The translations under genes were made by a program, and so were the position numbers. Below the pieces are notes generated by a model. The model ran no database searches. It had not been told where the DNA came from and saw only the letters and a program-made list of their open reading frames with translations. This document shows positions 35,463 to 43,276 of a stretch of DNA of 64,000 nt, one piece after another. Source of the stretch: Sutcliffiella cohnii (GTDB taxonomy: Bacteria; Bacillota; Bacilli; Bacillales; Bacillaceae_I); NCBI RefSeq assembly GCF_002250055.1, contig NZ_CP018866.1:4088869-4152868 (forward strand), written 5' to 3'. The first letter of the stretch is position 1; the number at the start of each line of letters is the position of its first letter.

Positions 35463-36998
35463 TTGGCGCAGTTACAAACAAACGATACACCGAAAAAAAA
35501 TGGTGCCATGACGAAGTTTTTAAATGGGATTGAGAAAATTGGGAACAAACTGCCTGATCCATTTTTCTTGTTTATTTATTTAGCATTATTTGTAATCGCT
35601 TTATCATGGCTAGTTAACAGCATGGGAGTAACAGTTGTACATCCTGGTTCAGGAGAAGAACTACCTATTAAAAGTTTAGTATCTGGAGAAGGATTGCAGT
35701 ACATTTTAACGTCGATGCTAACAAACTTCACTGGCTTTGCTCCACTCGGATTAGTGTTAGCAATGATGCTAGGGATTGGACTAGCTGAGAAGGTTGGATT
35801 ATTAGAAAGTGCAATCAAAAAATCGATTTTAAATGCACCAAAACCGTTAGTAACGTATGCAGTTATTTTCATCGGAATTTTAGGTAACATCGCGTCTGAC
35901 GCAGCCTTCGTTCTAATTCCACCTCTAGCTGCAATGGTTTTCTTAACGGTTGGACGTCATCCATTAGCAGGATTAGCTGCAGGATTTGCAGGAGTAGGAG
36001 CAGGTTTTACGGCAAACTTCATTATCGCTGGTACTGATGCTTTATTAGCAGGTATCTCGACAGAAGCAGCAAAAGCAATTGATGAAAACTTCCTAGTGAC
36101 ACCGGTTGACAACTGGTATTTCATGTCAACTTCAGTAGTGGTACTTGCAATTATTGGCGGAATAATAACAGAAAGACTAATTGAACCGAGACTTGGTAAA
36201 TATACAGGAGATAAGGCTAATCGTAAGCTAGAGGAAGTAAATGAAATAGAAAATAAAGGTTTACGTAATAGTTTATTGGCAGGTTTAGCGTATATCGGAC
36301 TTATTAGTTTAGTATTATTTTGGCCAGAATCTCCGTTACGTAACGAAGAAGGCGGAATTATTCCTTCCCCATTCTTATCTGGAATCATTCCAATTGTGTT
36401 ATTCTTCTTCCTAACAGTAGGTACTGCTTACGGTGTGACAGTAAAAAAGATTACGAGCACAAAGGACATTCCAAGATTCATGAGCGAAGCAATGAAAGAT
36501 ATGTCCGCTTACATCGTACTAATCTTTGCCGCTTCCCAATTTATCGCGTATTTTAACTGGAGTAACTTAGGTACGTGGATTGCCGTGAACGGAGCAGAGG
36601 TTTTAACATCTATGGAATTAACAGGTTTACCAGTCGTTATCGGATTCACCCTATTAACAGCTTTATTGAACTTAGTAATTTTTAGTGGATCTGCACAATG
36701 GGCTTTAGAAGCACCAATCTTCATCCCAATGTTTATGCTTCTTGACTATCACCCAGCATTCATCCAAGCAGCATACCGTATCGCAGATTCATCAACAAAC
36801 ATTATTACACCGTTAAATCCATATATTTTAATCGTCCTTGCATTCATGAAAGATTATGATAAAAAAGCTGGACTCGGTACATTAATCGCCTTAATGCTAC
36901 CATACAGCATCATCTTCTTAACCGTATGGATCATCATGCTAATCGCATTCGCCCTACTAGGCATCCCATTCGGCCCAGGCGTGCATATGTACCTATAA
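35463..36998 (+). CDS. abgT: AbgT family transporter
   Basis: 511 aa with about 11-13 membrane helices. NKLPDPFFLFIYLALFVIALSW, GIGLAEKVGLLESAIKKSIL, GNIASDAAFVLIPPLAAMVF, GVGAGFTANFIIAGTDALLAGI and FSGSAQWALEAPIFIPMFM are AbgT-family segments. Members import p-aminobenzoyl-glutamate or export sulfonamides. Beside AbgA-like hydrolases, uptake of an acylated amino acid is likelier. TTG at 35463 has AAGGGGAG 10 nt upstream; the GTG at 35454 is too close to the RBS. Confidence 0.92.
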   Translation: MAQLQTNDTPKKNGAMTKFLNGIEKIGNKLPDPFFLFIYLALFVIALSWLVNSMGVTVVHPGSGEELPIKSLVSGEGLQYILTSMLTNFTGFAPLGLVLAMMLGIGLAEKVGLLESAIKKSILNAPKPLVTYAVIFIGILGNIASDAAFVLIPPLAAMVFLTVGRHPLAGLAAGFAGVGAGFTANFIIAGTDALLAGISTEAAKAIDENFLVTPVDNWYFMSTSVVVLAIIGGIITERLIEPRLGKYTGDKANRKLEEVNEIENKGLRNSLLAGLAYIGLISLVLFWPESPLRNEEGGIIPSPFLSGIIPIVLFFFLTVGTAYGVTVKKITSTKDIPRFMSEAMKDMSAYIVLIFAASQFIAYFNWSNLGTWIAVNGAEVLTSMELTGLPVVIGFTLLTALLNLVIFSGSAQWALEAPIFIPMFMLLDYHPAFIQAAYRIADSSTNIITPLNPYILIVLAFMKDYDKKAGLGTLIALMLPYSIIFLTVWIIMLIAFALLGIPFGPGVHMYL

Positions 36999-37002
36999 AA
37001 TC

Positions 37003-37031
37003 GTGGACAGAGGGACAGGTCCCTCGTCCAC
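37003..37031. repeat. Palindromic repeat copy 4 (intact)
   Basis: A 29-bp palindrome, GTGGAC-AG-AGGGACAGGTCCCTCGTCCAC, with tail ACATTTTTTGGAAAAA, 4 bp after the AbgT stop. It is the best model for what copy 2 looked like before insertion. Confidence 0.85.
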
Positions 37032-37127
37032 ACATTTTTTGGAAAAACAGGACTCTTTGCATACATATAGAAGAGCAATGAACTTGTTATCTAAACTGTC
37101 TTGCAAAACCAATTTTCAATAAAACAA

Positions 37128-37163
37128 AAAACTACCTCACACTTTTTAGAGGTAGTTTTCTTT
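37128..37163 (+). terminator. Terminator, duplicated from the 55.3 kb locus
   Basis: AAAACTACCTC (37128-37138) pairs with GAGGTAGTTTT (37149-37159), followed by CTTTATGTTTC. The same stem, with a different loop, ends the 160-aa gene near 55.32 kb. Confidence 0.75.
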
Positions 37164-37169
37164 ATGTTT

Positions 37170-37312
37170 CATTTATTCATTCGCACTTTATCTTCCCAAA
37201 CAATCTCAACCGCCCTTTTATTAGCGTGCTTTTCTAACTCTTCTTCGTATTGAACATATAAAGAATCCGCTTCTTCATATAACGCTTCTATTTCAACTAA
37301 ATCCCCATCTAA
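37170..37312 (-). pseudogene. Truncated copy of the 3' part of the gene at 55349-55831
   Basis: About 140 bp are nearly identical to 55349-55490 in the same orientation (for example CTTCCCAAACAATCTCAACC and GAATCCGCTTCTTCATATAA in both). It encodes the C-terminal 45 or so residues of the membrane-anchored protein, without the N-terminus or a start. It breaks off at CATCTAATTAAATTTCG. It is a dead partial duplication and includes the downstream terminator. Confidence 0.85.
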
Positions 37313-37368
37313 TTAAATTTCGTCACTTTGTTCCCCTATTTTTCAATATAACAGAGGTCGAACAACAA

Positions 37369-38187
37369 TCACTCCATCTTTCCTATTAACAACCTTCCCG
37401 AATTGGTCGTGATGTGAATGGTTGGACCTGAAGTTGGTGGATTATTAATTTCACCATTATTTTTCGTATCATCTCTCCACCTTGTTGCAATTCCTCCTTC
37501 AACTTCGGTTCTATTTTTGCGAATATTAGTGTTTAAGAAAAATGCAGCATCGCTCGCCACATTCAAAAGTATATCACCAGAAGTGTTAGAAATTGAAATT
37601 GGTTCCGTTATTTCTTGCATGTTCAAAAATACATCACCCGAAGTCATCTCAATATTACCTTTACCAGTAAAATCAAGTATTTCTATATCTCCAGAAGTAG
37701 CCTCAATTTGGAAGCTCTCAGCGTTAATTCCGCTCATAAAATGGTCCCCAGAGGTGGAATTTAATTGAAATAGCTTAGCATTTAACTTGCCAAGCTCCAT
37801 CGGCTTGCTCGTTACCTCTACTTTTATTTGCTCATAGTATTTATCTGGAATTGTTATATGTAACTCTAGATCTTCCTCCACCCATTTTTTGCTTACAGGT
37901 GGATTTATTTTAGTTTGGAATACTTCGCCTATCAATTCTGTCTTCAATAGGTTTTCCTTTTCCTTATCTGTTCCACTAAATACTCCCTTTAACTCAACAG
38001 TTATTTTTTCAGCTTCGCTTGTTTCAACGAATAATTTTGTACTAGGAGCTGCAATAAAAATCGTATCTACTCGTTCTACACCTTCATCAAATTCATATAA
38101 AACGTTCATCTCTTCTCCCTCTGACGGTTGACAACTTGCTAGTAAGAACAAACAGATCAATAATGTAAAAAAGGTATATCGCTTCAT
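37369..38187 (-). CDS. Lipoprotein with DUF4097-type beta-strand repeats
   Basis: 272 aa. The signal is FTLLICLFLLASCQPS with lipobox Cys19. The mature region is a right-handed beta-repeat with TSGD at each turn (NSTSGDHFMSG, EATSGDIEILD, MTSGDVFLNM, NTSGDILLNV), the DUF4097/LiaX-like adhesin fold. It should be exposed on the outer face of the membrane. Relatives belong to envelope-stress circuits, but no regulator is adjacent. Directly downstream of the cluster SDR, it is probably not part of that operon. Confidence 0.82.
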   Translation of the reverse strand: MKRYTFFTLLICLFLLASCQPSEGEEMNVLYEFDEGVERVDTIFIAAPSTKLFVETSEAEKITVELKGVFSGTDKEKENLLKTELIGEVFQTKINPPVSKKWVEEDLELHITIPDKYYEQIKVEVTSKPMELGKLNAKLFQLNSTSGDHFMSGINAESFQIEATSGDIEILDFTGKGNIEMTSGDVFLNMQEITEPISISNTSGDILLNVASDAAFFLNTNIRKNRTEVEGGIATRWRDDTKNNGEINNPPTSGPTIHITTNSGRLLIGKME

Positions 38188-38208
38188 AACTAACTTCTCC
38201 CTATCTCT

Positions 38209-38958
38209 TTATTGAATCGTCCATCCTCCATCTACAACTAAATTATGTCCAGTGATCATCTTTGATGCCGGTGACGTTAAAAATTCAACCGCGTCTGCCA
38301 CATCATCCGGTATTGCATAGCGATTTAATGGAATTTTGACTAATTCTTCATCTATATACCTGTTACTGTTTAAAATATGACTATTTTTATCTGTTTTAAC
38401 ATACGTTGGCGAAACACAGTTTACTCGAATGTTATACGGCGCTAGCTCTAATCCTAGTACTTTCGTTAAATGAATAAGGCTCGCTTTGCTAATACAATAT
38501 GGAACTCTTTCTTTATTCACGACAATACCATGTTGAGATGAGATGGTCGTAATGGTGCCTGCAATCGATTTTGCTACCATGCTTTCTGCAACAGCTTTTG
38601 TTAATAAAAAGGTTCCAATCCAATTTATGTCCACTACTTTGCGTAATTCTTCCACATTCCAGTCAAAAAAGTTTTTCAAAATATTTATTCCTGCAATGTT
38701 AACAAGCGCTGAGATTGTATACGTATCCTTCAAATACTCCGAGAACTGCAACACTTCTTCATCTTTCTCTAAGTCTAGCGAATAAAATTTTATCATTTGT
38801 TGGTCGTCTATCGACATACTTCGAATACAATCCTCTAATGTTTTTCGTTGAAACTCTACTTCGGTCGCTATTACTTGATAGCCATTCACCAAAAATCTCC
38901 TTAATATTGCTTGACCAATTTCGCTCGCTGCCCCAGTTATTAGTACTGTTTTTTCCAT
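38209..38958 (-). CDS. Short-chain dehydrogenase/reductase, likely RiPP tailoring
   Basis: 249 aa. LITGAASEIGQAILRRF is the cofactor loop (TGxxxxIG), NIAG the family core, and Ser-Tyr-Lys appears as TISSQHGI with PYCISKASL; VDGGW is near the end. It reduces a carbonyl or oxidises an alcohol with NAD(P). ATG 38958 has GGGAG upstream and lies 3 nt after the aminotransferase stop, so it belongs to the RiPP operon. Thiocillin-type clusters use an SDR to reduce the peptide C-terminus, which makes a tailoring role plausible. Confidence 0.85.
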   Translation of the reverse strand: MEKTVLITGAASEIGQAILRRFLVNGYQVIATEVEFQRKTLEDCIRSMSIDDQQMIKFYSLDLEKDEEVLQFSEYLKDTYTISALVNIAGINILKNFFDWNVEELRKVVDINWIGTFLLTKAVAESMVAKSIAGTITTISSQHGIVVNKERVPYCISKASLIHLTKVLGLELAPYNIRVNCVSPTYVKTDKNSHILNSNRYIDEELVKIPLNRYAIPDDVADAVEFLTSPASKMITGHNLVVDGGWTIQ

Positions 38959-38960
38959 TC

Positions 38961-40250
38961 TCACAAACTCCCAACATATCGGTTGTTCACGTATTCAATT
39001 ATAGAATTTCTTAATATAGATGAAACCTTACTTAAGTTTTCGTACTCCATTACATATGCAGGCATTAGCATTACACCCGACGAATATTTATTAGCATAAG
39101 GATAAACAAGAAGGCCACGTTCTTTTAAAAGGTTAGAGAATTGTAGCACTTTATTGAAATCGTTATCGATATCAACTTCCACACCTATCATTAAACCGTG
39201 GGCGCGAATACTCTTCACAAATGGAAGCTCCTCTTTTAATAATAAAAGCTGACGATAAAAAAAATCCCCTTTTGTCTCGATAATCTTGCAATAATCATCT
39301 CGTCCAAGAAGCTCTAATGTTTTCAAAGCAGCTGCACAACAAAGCGGATTTGCGTTTTGTGTAGAAAAATGATTGATAAAATCATGATCCTTAATCATTT
39401 TCGTTACGCTTTCTCCAATAAGTACTGCTCCTAATGGTAGTACACCATTATTTATCCCTTTCGATAAACATAAAATATCTGGAATGATTGGAGTTTCCTC
39501 GTAAGCAAACTTCGGTCCGGTTCGGTAAAAACCAGTACTAATTTCGTCGAATACGAGTAGCACATCGTACTGTTTGCTTAACTCTTTCATTCTTCTTAAA
39601 TACGTATCCGGTAACTTTACTACTCCTGAAACGCCAAGAATTGGTTCCATTATAAAGCCACCAATTTTATCACCGTAAGCTTCGAAAAATTTTTCTAATG
39701 ATTGAATAGCTTCATCCAATGTTCCTTTCTCTTCAAATGGGATAGGCAAGTACGCAAACCCTTGTAGCATCGGACCATACGGTTTATAAAACTCCCTATC
39801 TACTCCCGTCGCGGTCATCGAACCATAATGTGTACCATGATAGGATGTTTCAAAAACTCCGATATATTTTTTCTCATAGTGTCCTTTTGCTGACTGATGT
39901 CTTCTCACTAATTTAATCGCAAGTTCTACTGCTTCTGAACCAGTACAAGTGAACATCACTTTATCAAAATTATCATCTGTAAAAGAAATTAGCTTATCTG
40001 CTAATTCATATACAATATTAGTAGAGCTTGTCCACGGATTGACATAACTTACTTCGTTCATTTGCTGTAAAATCGCTTGATTTATTTCTTCATTTGAATG
40101 ACCTAAAATACCATTCCATAAGCCACTAATACCATCTAAATAGCTTTTATTTTCATCGTAAATCGTAACACCTTTAGCTTTTCTAACATTAATCATGTTG
40201 TCGTATTCACTTCTCGGTAAAATAGGGTGTATTACTTTATGATTTCTCAC
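38961..40250 (-). CDS. Class III PLP aminotransferase in the RiPP operon
   Basis: 429 aa. GISGLWNGILGHSNEEI, MFTCTGSEAVELAIKLVR, SYHGTHYGSMTATG, VLLVFDEISTGFYRTG (PLP-binding Asp) and LCLSKGINNG (Schiff-base Lys) mark the BioA/omega-amino acid group. GTG at 40250 has GGAGGAG 8 nt upstream, between the SPASM-like gene (stop at 40273) and the SDR. It may aminate or deaminate the peptide terminus or a small side unit. Aminotransferases of this class are not standard thiopeptide tailoring genes. Confidence 0.87.
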   Translation of the reverse strand: MRNHKVIHPILPRSEYDNMINVRKAKGVTIYDENKSYLDGISGLWNGILGHSNEEINQAILQQMNEVSYVNPWTSSTNIVYELADKLISFTDDNFDKVMFTCTGSEAVELAIKLVRRHQSAKGHYEKKYIGVFETSYHGTHYGSMTATGVDREFYKPYGPMLQGFAYLPIPFEEKGTLDEAIQSLEKFFEAYGDKIGGFIMEPILGVSGVVKLPDTYLRRMKELSKQYDVLLVFDEISTGFYRTGPKFAYEETPIIPDILCLSKGINNGVLPLGAVLIGESVTKMIKDHDFINHFSTQNANPLCCAAALKTLELLGRDDYCKIIETKGDFFYRQLLLLKEELPFVKSIRAHGLMIGVEVDIDNDFNKVLQFSNLLKERGLLVYPYANKYSSGVMLMPAYVMEYENLSKVSSILRNSIIEYVNNRYVGSL

Positions 40251-40272
40251 TTTTAAAACTCCTCCTCTCATT

Positions 40273-41718
40273 TCACGACAATCCTACCTTTTGAGTAAAT
40301 AAAGTTGCCTTCTCGTTAAATTGCTCGTATATTTCCAAGCTCCAATTGTGCTTGTCCTGTATGTACGCTTGTATCTCCTTCTCTGTTTCTCCTAACATTT
40401 TCCCTTCTAGATAAGTTGCTAGTAGGTTGTTAATTTTATAAAACTTCATAGTCCGTTTAATGTATAAATAAACATCCTCCTTCCAACTAAATAAAAAATA
40501 TAGTTGGGAAGAGAGAGCTTTTTCTCGTGTCGATTCTTTATCGTAAAATAATTTCTTCACTTTCGTTGAAAAAGCAACAGTCTCTGATGGTGAAACGAAA
40601 CGTTGTTGCCCATAAAAAAAGCTCTTTAAAATGTTTCGTATCGTAATAAATTCAGTTACGAACGGGAGCGTTTGCCGAATGGAACAATAGTGTTTCTTTT
40701 CCTCCGTTTGTGGGGCCATTTTAATACAACTCGGACAGTCAGGCAATGCACGACATGTATGACAGCCAGATAAAATAAATGCTTTTGAAAATTCCCTATC
40801 AAAAACAGAAGCAATCGGTTTATTCGTAAGCTCTTCTTTACCAATTGAGTAGCAGACGGGAGATTGTAACACATTAGGTTGCCCGACTGCTAATCGGGTC
40901 CCACTTCTTAATGAACAAACCGATTTATGGGACCACATACATTCATCTTTTATGTGAGGGAGTATGTGCATAATGCGAAGGGTACCAGTTAGCTCTGTAT
41001 GCCTAACAGTAGCTGAAAAAGAAAGATAATCATCCACCGTATCTATCGTTAAGAATATTTCATTGTCCCCTTCCTTTACAGATGGGTTTTCCGTAAATGT
41101 ATGAAAGGATAAGACAACAACTTCCTTCGTATGAATATTGGCCTTCTCTTTTATAACGACGTTGTAATGCTGATTCTCTTTTTCTTGGAGGCTTATTTGA
41201 GCTAGTCCAAACCAACTTTCTAACTCTTCAAGCGCTGTCGGAGCTTCCGGTAAAAGGAGTGAAGAATTAATATTACTTGAGTATAATAATCGGGTTTTTA
41301 AATCGTGGGATATTTCCGATTGATCCTTTACTAATAAATGTTTCATTTTTGTATGATGAAAATGTTGCGGATACATACCAGTAATAAACGTTTTTACTCC
41401 ATTGAAAAACGTAACGTACGCTTCCTTGTTAGTATCTGCATCTTCCATACCTTCTAGAACAGTTATGTTACTAGTCACTTCATACTCGTTTAATAACTCG
41501 ATAATCCGTTTGACTATTAATTCATTCGATTTCCTTTTCACAAATAGAATGGAATGAAATGGATGCTTTTTAATAAATGAAAGTAATTGTTTATATGTTT
41601 GTATAACAGGAATATCGTTTAATATACTTTCTGGGGCATTTCCTTGCACTTCCACTATTACATCTAATAAATTATTATTATTTTCGATAATGTCGACTAC
41701 ATAAGAATAAGTACTCAT
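40273..41718 (-). CDS. SPASM-like protein without radical-SAM core
   Basis: 481 aa. Residues about 265-345 hold a cysteine pattern like an auxiliary Fe-S SPASM domain: CSLRSGTRLAVGQPNVLQSP then VC, CHTCRALPDCPSC, and later HYC. There is no CxxxCxxC radical-SAM motif anywhere. The N-terminal part (about 1-200) is unfamiliar. It could be a scaffold, an electron-transfer partner or a leader-binding protein. It is the first gene after the precursors; ATG 41718 has GGAG upstream, and the gene is coupled to the aminotransferase. Confidence 0.6.
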   Translation of the reverse strand: MSTYSYVVDIIENNNNLLDVIVEVQGNAPESILNDIPVIQTYKQLLSFIKKHPFHSILFVKRKSNELIVKRIIELLNEYEVTSNITVLEGMEDADTNKEAYVTFFNGVKTFITGMYPQHFHHTKMKHLLVKDQSEISHDLKTRLLYSSNINSSLLLPEAPTALEELESWFGLAQISLQEKENQHYNVVIKEKANIHTKEVVVLSFHTFTENPSVKEGDNEIFLTIDTVDDYLSFSATVRHTELTGTLRIMHILPHIKDECMWSHKSVCSLRSGTRLAVGQPNVLQSPVCYSIGKEELTNKPIASVFDREFSKAFILSGCHTCRALPDCPSCIKMAPQTEEKKHYCSIRQTLPFVTEFITIRNILKSFFYGQQRFVSPSETVAFSTKVKKLFYDKESTREKALSSQLYFLFSWKEDVYLYIKRTMKFYKINNLLATYLEGKMLGETEKEIQAYIQDKHNWSLEIYEQFNEKATLFTQKVGLS

Positions 41719-41878
41719 GAACTATTTTCTCCAATCTTCTTAGTTAAACTAAACCTTATGGAATATTTACATATGACAACTCGCAGTGATAAGATTAAGA
41801 GAATGAGAGTAACAATCTATTTTGTGTACAGATACGAATAAATGGTCTTCATTTTGCGTATACTGTAACAAGTTAGAA

Positions 41879-41903
41879 TGCAACTGTTTCTGGAAGGGCA
41901 GTT
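41879..41903 (-). pseudogene. Remnant of a third precursor gene
   Basis: 25 bp match both precursor genes over the leader region ALPETAA with one mismatch (reads ITALPETVAF then stop). There is no start codon and no core. It lies just downstream of the twin precursors and suggests that a third tandem copy was once present. Confidence 0.5.
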
Positions 41904-41921
41904 ATGTAATTCTCATTACGG

Positions 41922-41966
41922 GACTGACCAATGAACATGTGGGTGTTCATTGGCCAGTCTTTTTTT
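41922..41966 (+). terminator. Strong hairpin after the precursors, T-tract on the plus strand
   Basis: GACTGACCAATGAACA (41922-41937) and TGTTCATTGGCCAGTC (41944-41959) form a 16-bp stem (one G-U pair in the minus-strand RNA, an A-C mismatch in the plus RNA), then seven Ts on the plus strand. Genes here are all minus-strand, so it may act as an RNA-stabilising or processing hairpin for precursor mRNA, or end an antisense transcript. The surrounding 41719-41975 holds no other gene. Confidence 0.6.
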
Positions 41967-41975
41967 AATAACTGA

Positions 41976-42131
41976 TCAAGTACAGCAAGAAGAGCAACAA
42001 GAGCTTGAGCCACAAGTAGAATATACGTTGTCGCCTGAGCTTCCACTAGATGCAGCTGTTTCTGGAAGGGCAGTTACATCATCAAGTTCGATTACTTCGA
42101 AATCTAATTCTAAGTTTAAGTTTTTTTCCAT
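41976..42131 (-). CDS. Thiopeptide-type precursor peptide, copy 2
   Basis: 51 aa. The acidic leader DFEVIELDDVTALPE has the form of thiopeptide leaders. It is followed by TAASSGSSGDNVY and a Cys/Ser/Thr-rich tail, STCGSSSCCSSCCT. If the core starts at that Ser, Ser1 and Ser10 are spaced as in thiocillin, where they form the pyridine ring. The protein is identical to copy 1, but its codons differ (for example TGTTGC for TGCTGT). ATG 42131 has AAGGAGG 8 nt upstream. It is too short for routine gene finders. Confidence 0.9.
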   Translation of the reverse strand: MEKNLNLELDFEVIELDDVTALPETAASSGSSGDNVYSTCGSSSCCSSCCT

Positions 42132-42173
42132 TTTAATTTCCTCCTTTTTTTGTTCATCCATTTACATTCTTCA

Positions 42174-42329
42174 TTACGTACAGCAAGAAGAACAGCAAGA
42201 GCTTGAGCCACAAGTAGAATATACATTGTCGCCTGAGCTTCCACTAGATGCAGCTGTTTCTGGAAGAGCAGTTACATCATCAAGCTCGATCACTTCGAAA
42301 TCTAATTCTAAGTTCAGATTCTTTTCCAT
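42174..42329 (-). CDS. Thiopeptide-type precursor peptide, copy 1
   Basis: 51 aa, identical in sequence to the copy 43 bp downstream. The leader is LELDFEVIELDDVTALPE; the predicted core is STCGSSSCCSSCCT with five Cys, six Ser and two Thr in 14 residues, all potential azoles or dehydroamino acids. ATG 42329 has a very strong RBS, AAAGGAGGTG. The E1-like gene ends 26 bp upstream. Tandem identical precursors also occur in the thiocillin cluster. Confidence 0.92.
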   Translation of the reverse strand: MEKNLNLELDFEVIELDDVTALPETAASSGSSGDNVYSTCGSSSCCSSCCT

Positions 42330-42355
42330 TTATTTCACCTCCTTTCAAGTAATGG

Positions 42356-43252
42356 TTAACAAATTTCACAGTTCGGATTTCTTCTAATTTGTTTAAACAG
42401 TACCGTATTCTCTTGAAAATCAAATATATACTGCTTACTAGTGATTGATGAGAAATGCCTTGTATGTTGAAAATAATCATCTATTAGAAGATGAAAAATC
42501 TCCTCATCTACCATTTCGTAAAAGTCTCGCGGGTCTTTTTCTAACTGTAAATCGTGTTCAATTAATCTTTCCTCTGCTAGAGTTTCGCACTGTAAACAGC
42601 CATGACCAGGGAATTGGAGTCGAGGACCGAGTTTCATCACGCCGTTTTTTATATCTTGTAAGAAAAATAGAACGTAACAGTCACTCCCGACCGCTCTATA
42701 CAGCTTTTCTTTTTCCGCAAAGCTTAACTCGTGATCACTTAAAACGATGATCCATTTTTCCGTACTTTCTTGAAAATTGTCTAGAAAAATAGTTCTACTA
42801 AATGGCTTCAGAATACTATCAACCTTTAAAGTTGAATCTGTTACAACAAATAAAAACGTATTCTGCGCCACCTTTGAAACGAGGTAGTGATATAAGTGAT
42901 AGTGATCTCTTGGACTAATTCCATCCACATTAGCAAGATTATTAAACATCCATTCTCTTAAAGTGAACATTTCCTCTGTTATAAAAATGTTTTCTCTTAG
43001 CTTATAGATGATATGAACGAAGTAAGAACCTTCTTCTGACTCAACGAGCATTCTAATATCGTTTTCTACAATAAGCTTTTCGTTATACTTACTAATATAG
43101 CTTTCTATATTGTTCTCCCTTATATGTATTTGGTATTTAGGAGCGTTCGACATTTTATTCATTACAAGTAAATGGTTGTCTTTTACTTGTAAGTAGTAGT
43201 AAGGGTCTATTCTGGTGTAACGATATACATCTAATTGTTGAAGAATACCCAT
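42356..43252 (-). CDS. E1/ThiF-like TOMM partner protein
   Basis: 298 aa. GPRLQFPGHGCLQCETLAEER (GP...CxxC) and the C-terminal NPNCEIC form a split zinc tetracysteine like that of the E1-related C-domains in TOMM cyclodehydratases. The N-terminal half (YYYLQVKDNHLLVMNK) may be the peptide-clasp region that binds the leader. It probably delivers precursor to the YcaO enzyme, as TclI-like or Ocin_ThiF-like proteins do. GGAGG lies 7 nt upstream of ATG 43252. It is directly upstream of the precursors. Confidence 0.75.
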   Translation of the reverse strand: MGILQQLDVYRYTRIDPYYYLQVKDNHLLVMNKMSNAPKYQIHIRENNIESYISKYNEKLIVENDIRMLVESEEGSYFVHIIYKLRENIFITEEMFTLREWMFNNLANVDGISPRDHYHLYHYLVSKVAQNTFLFVVTDSTLKVDSILKPFSRTIFLDNFQESTEKWIIVLSDHELSFAEKEKLYRAVGSDCYVLFFLQDIKNGVMKLGPRLQFPGHGCLQCETLAEERLIEHDLQLEKDPRDFYEMVDEEIFHLLIDDYFQHTRHFSSITSKQYIFDFQENTVLFKQIRRNPNCEIC

Positions 43253-43276
43253 TCTGATCCTCCTGTTTAGCGAATC

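Noticed and set aside
41950..42387. 145-codon plus-strand frame with internal duplication
   Set aside because: It is the antisense of the two identical precursor genes; its repetition simply mirrors them and it has no RBS.
42445..42750. 101-codon plus-strand frame in the RiPP cluster
   Set aside because: Shadow of the E1-like gene on the other strand.
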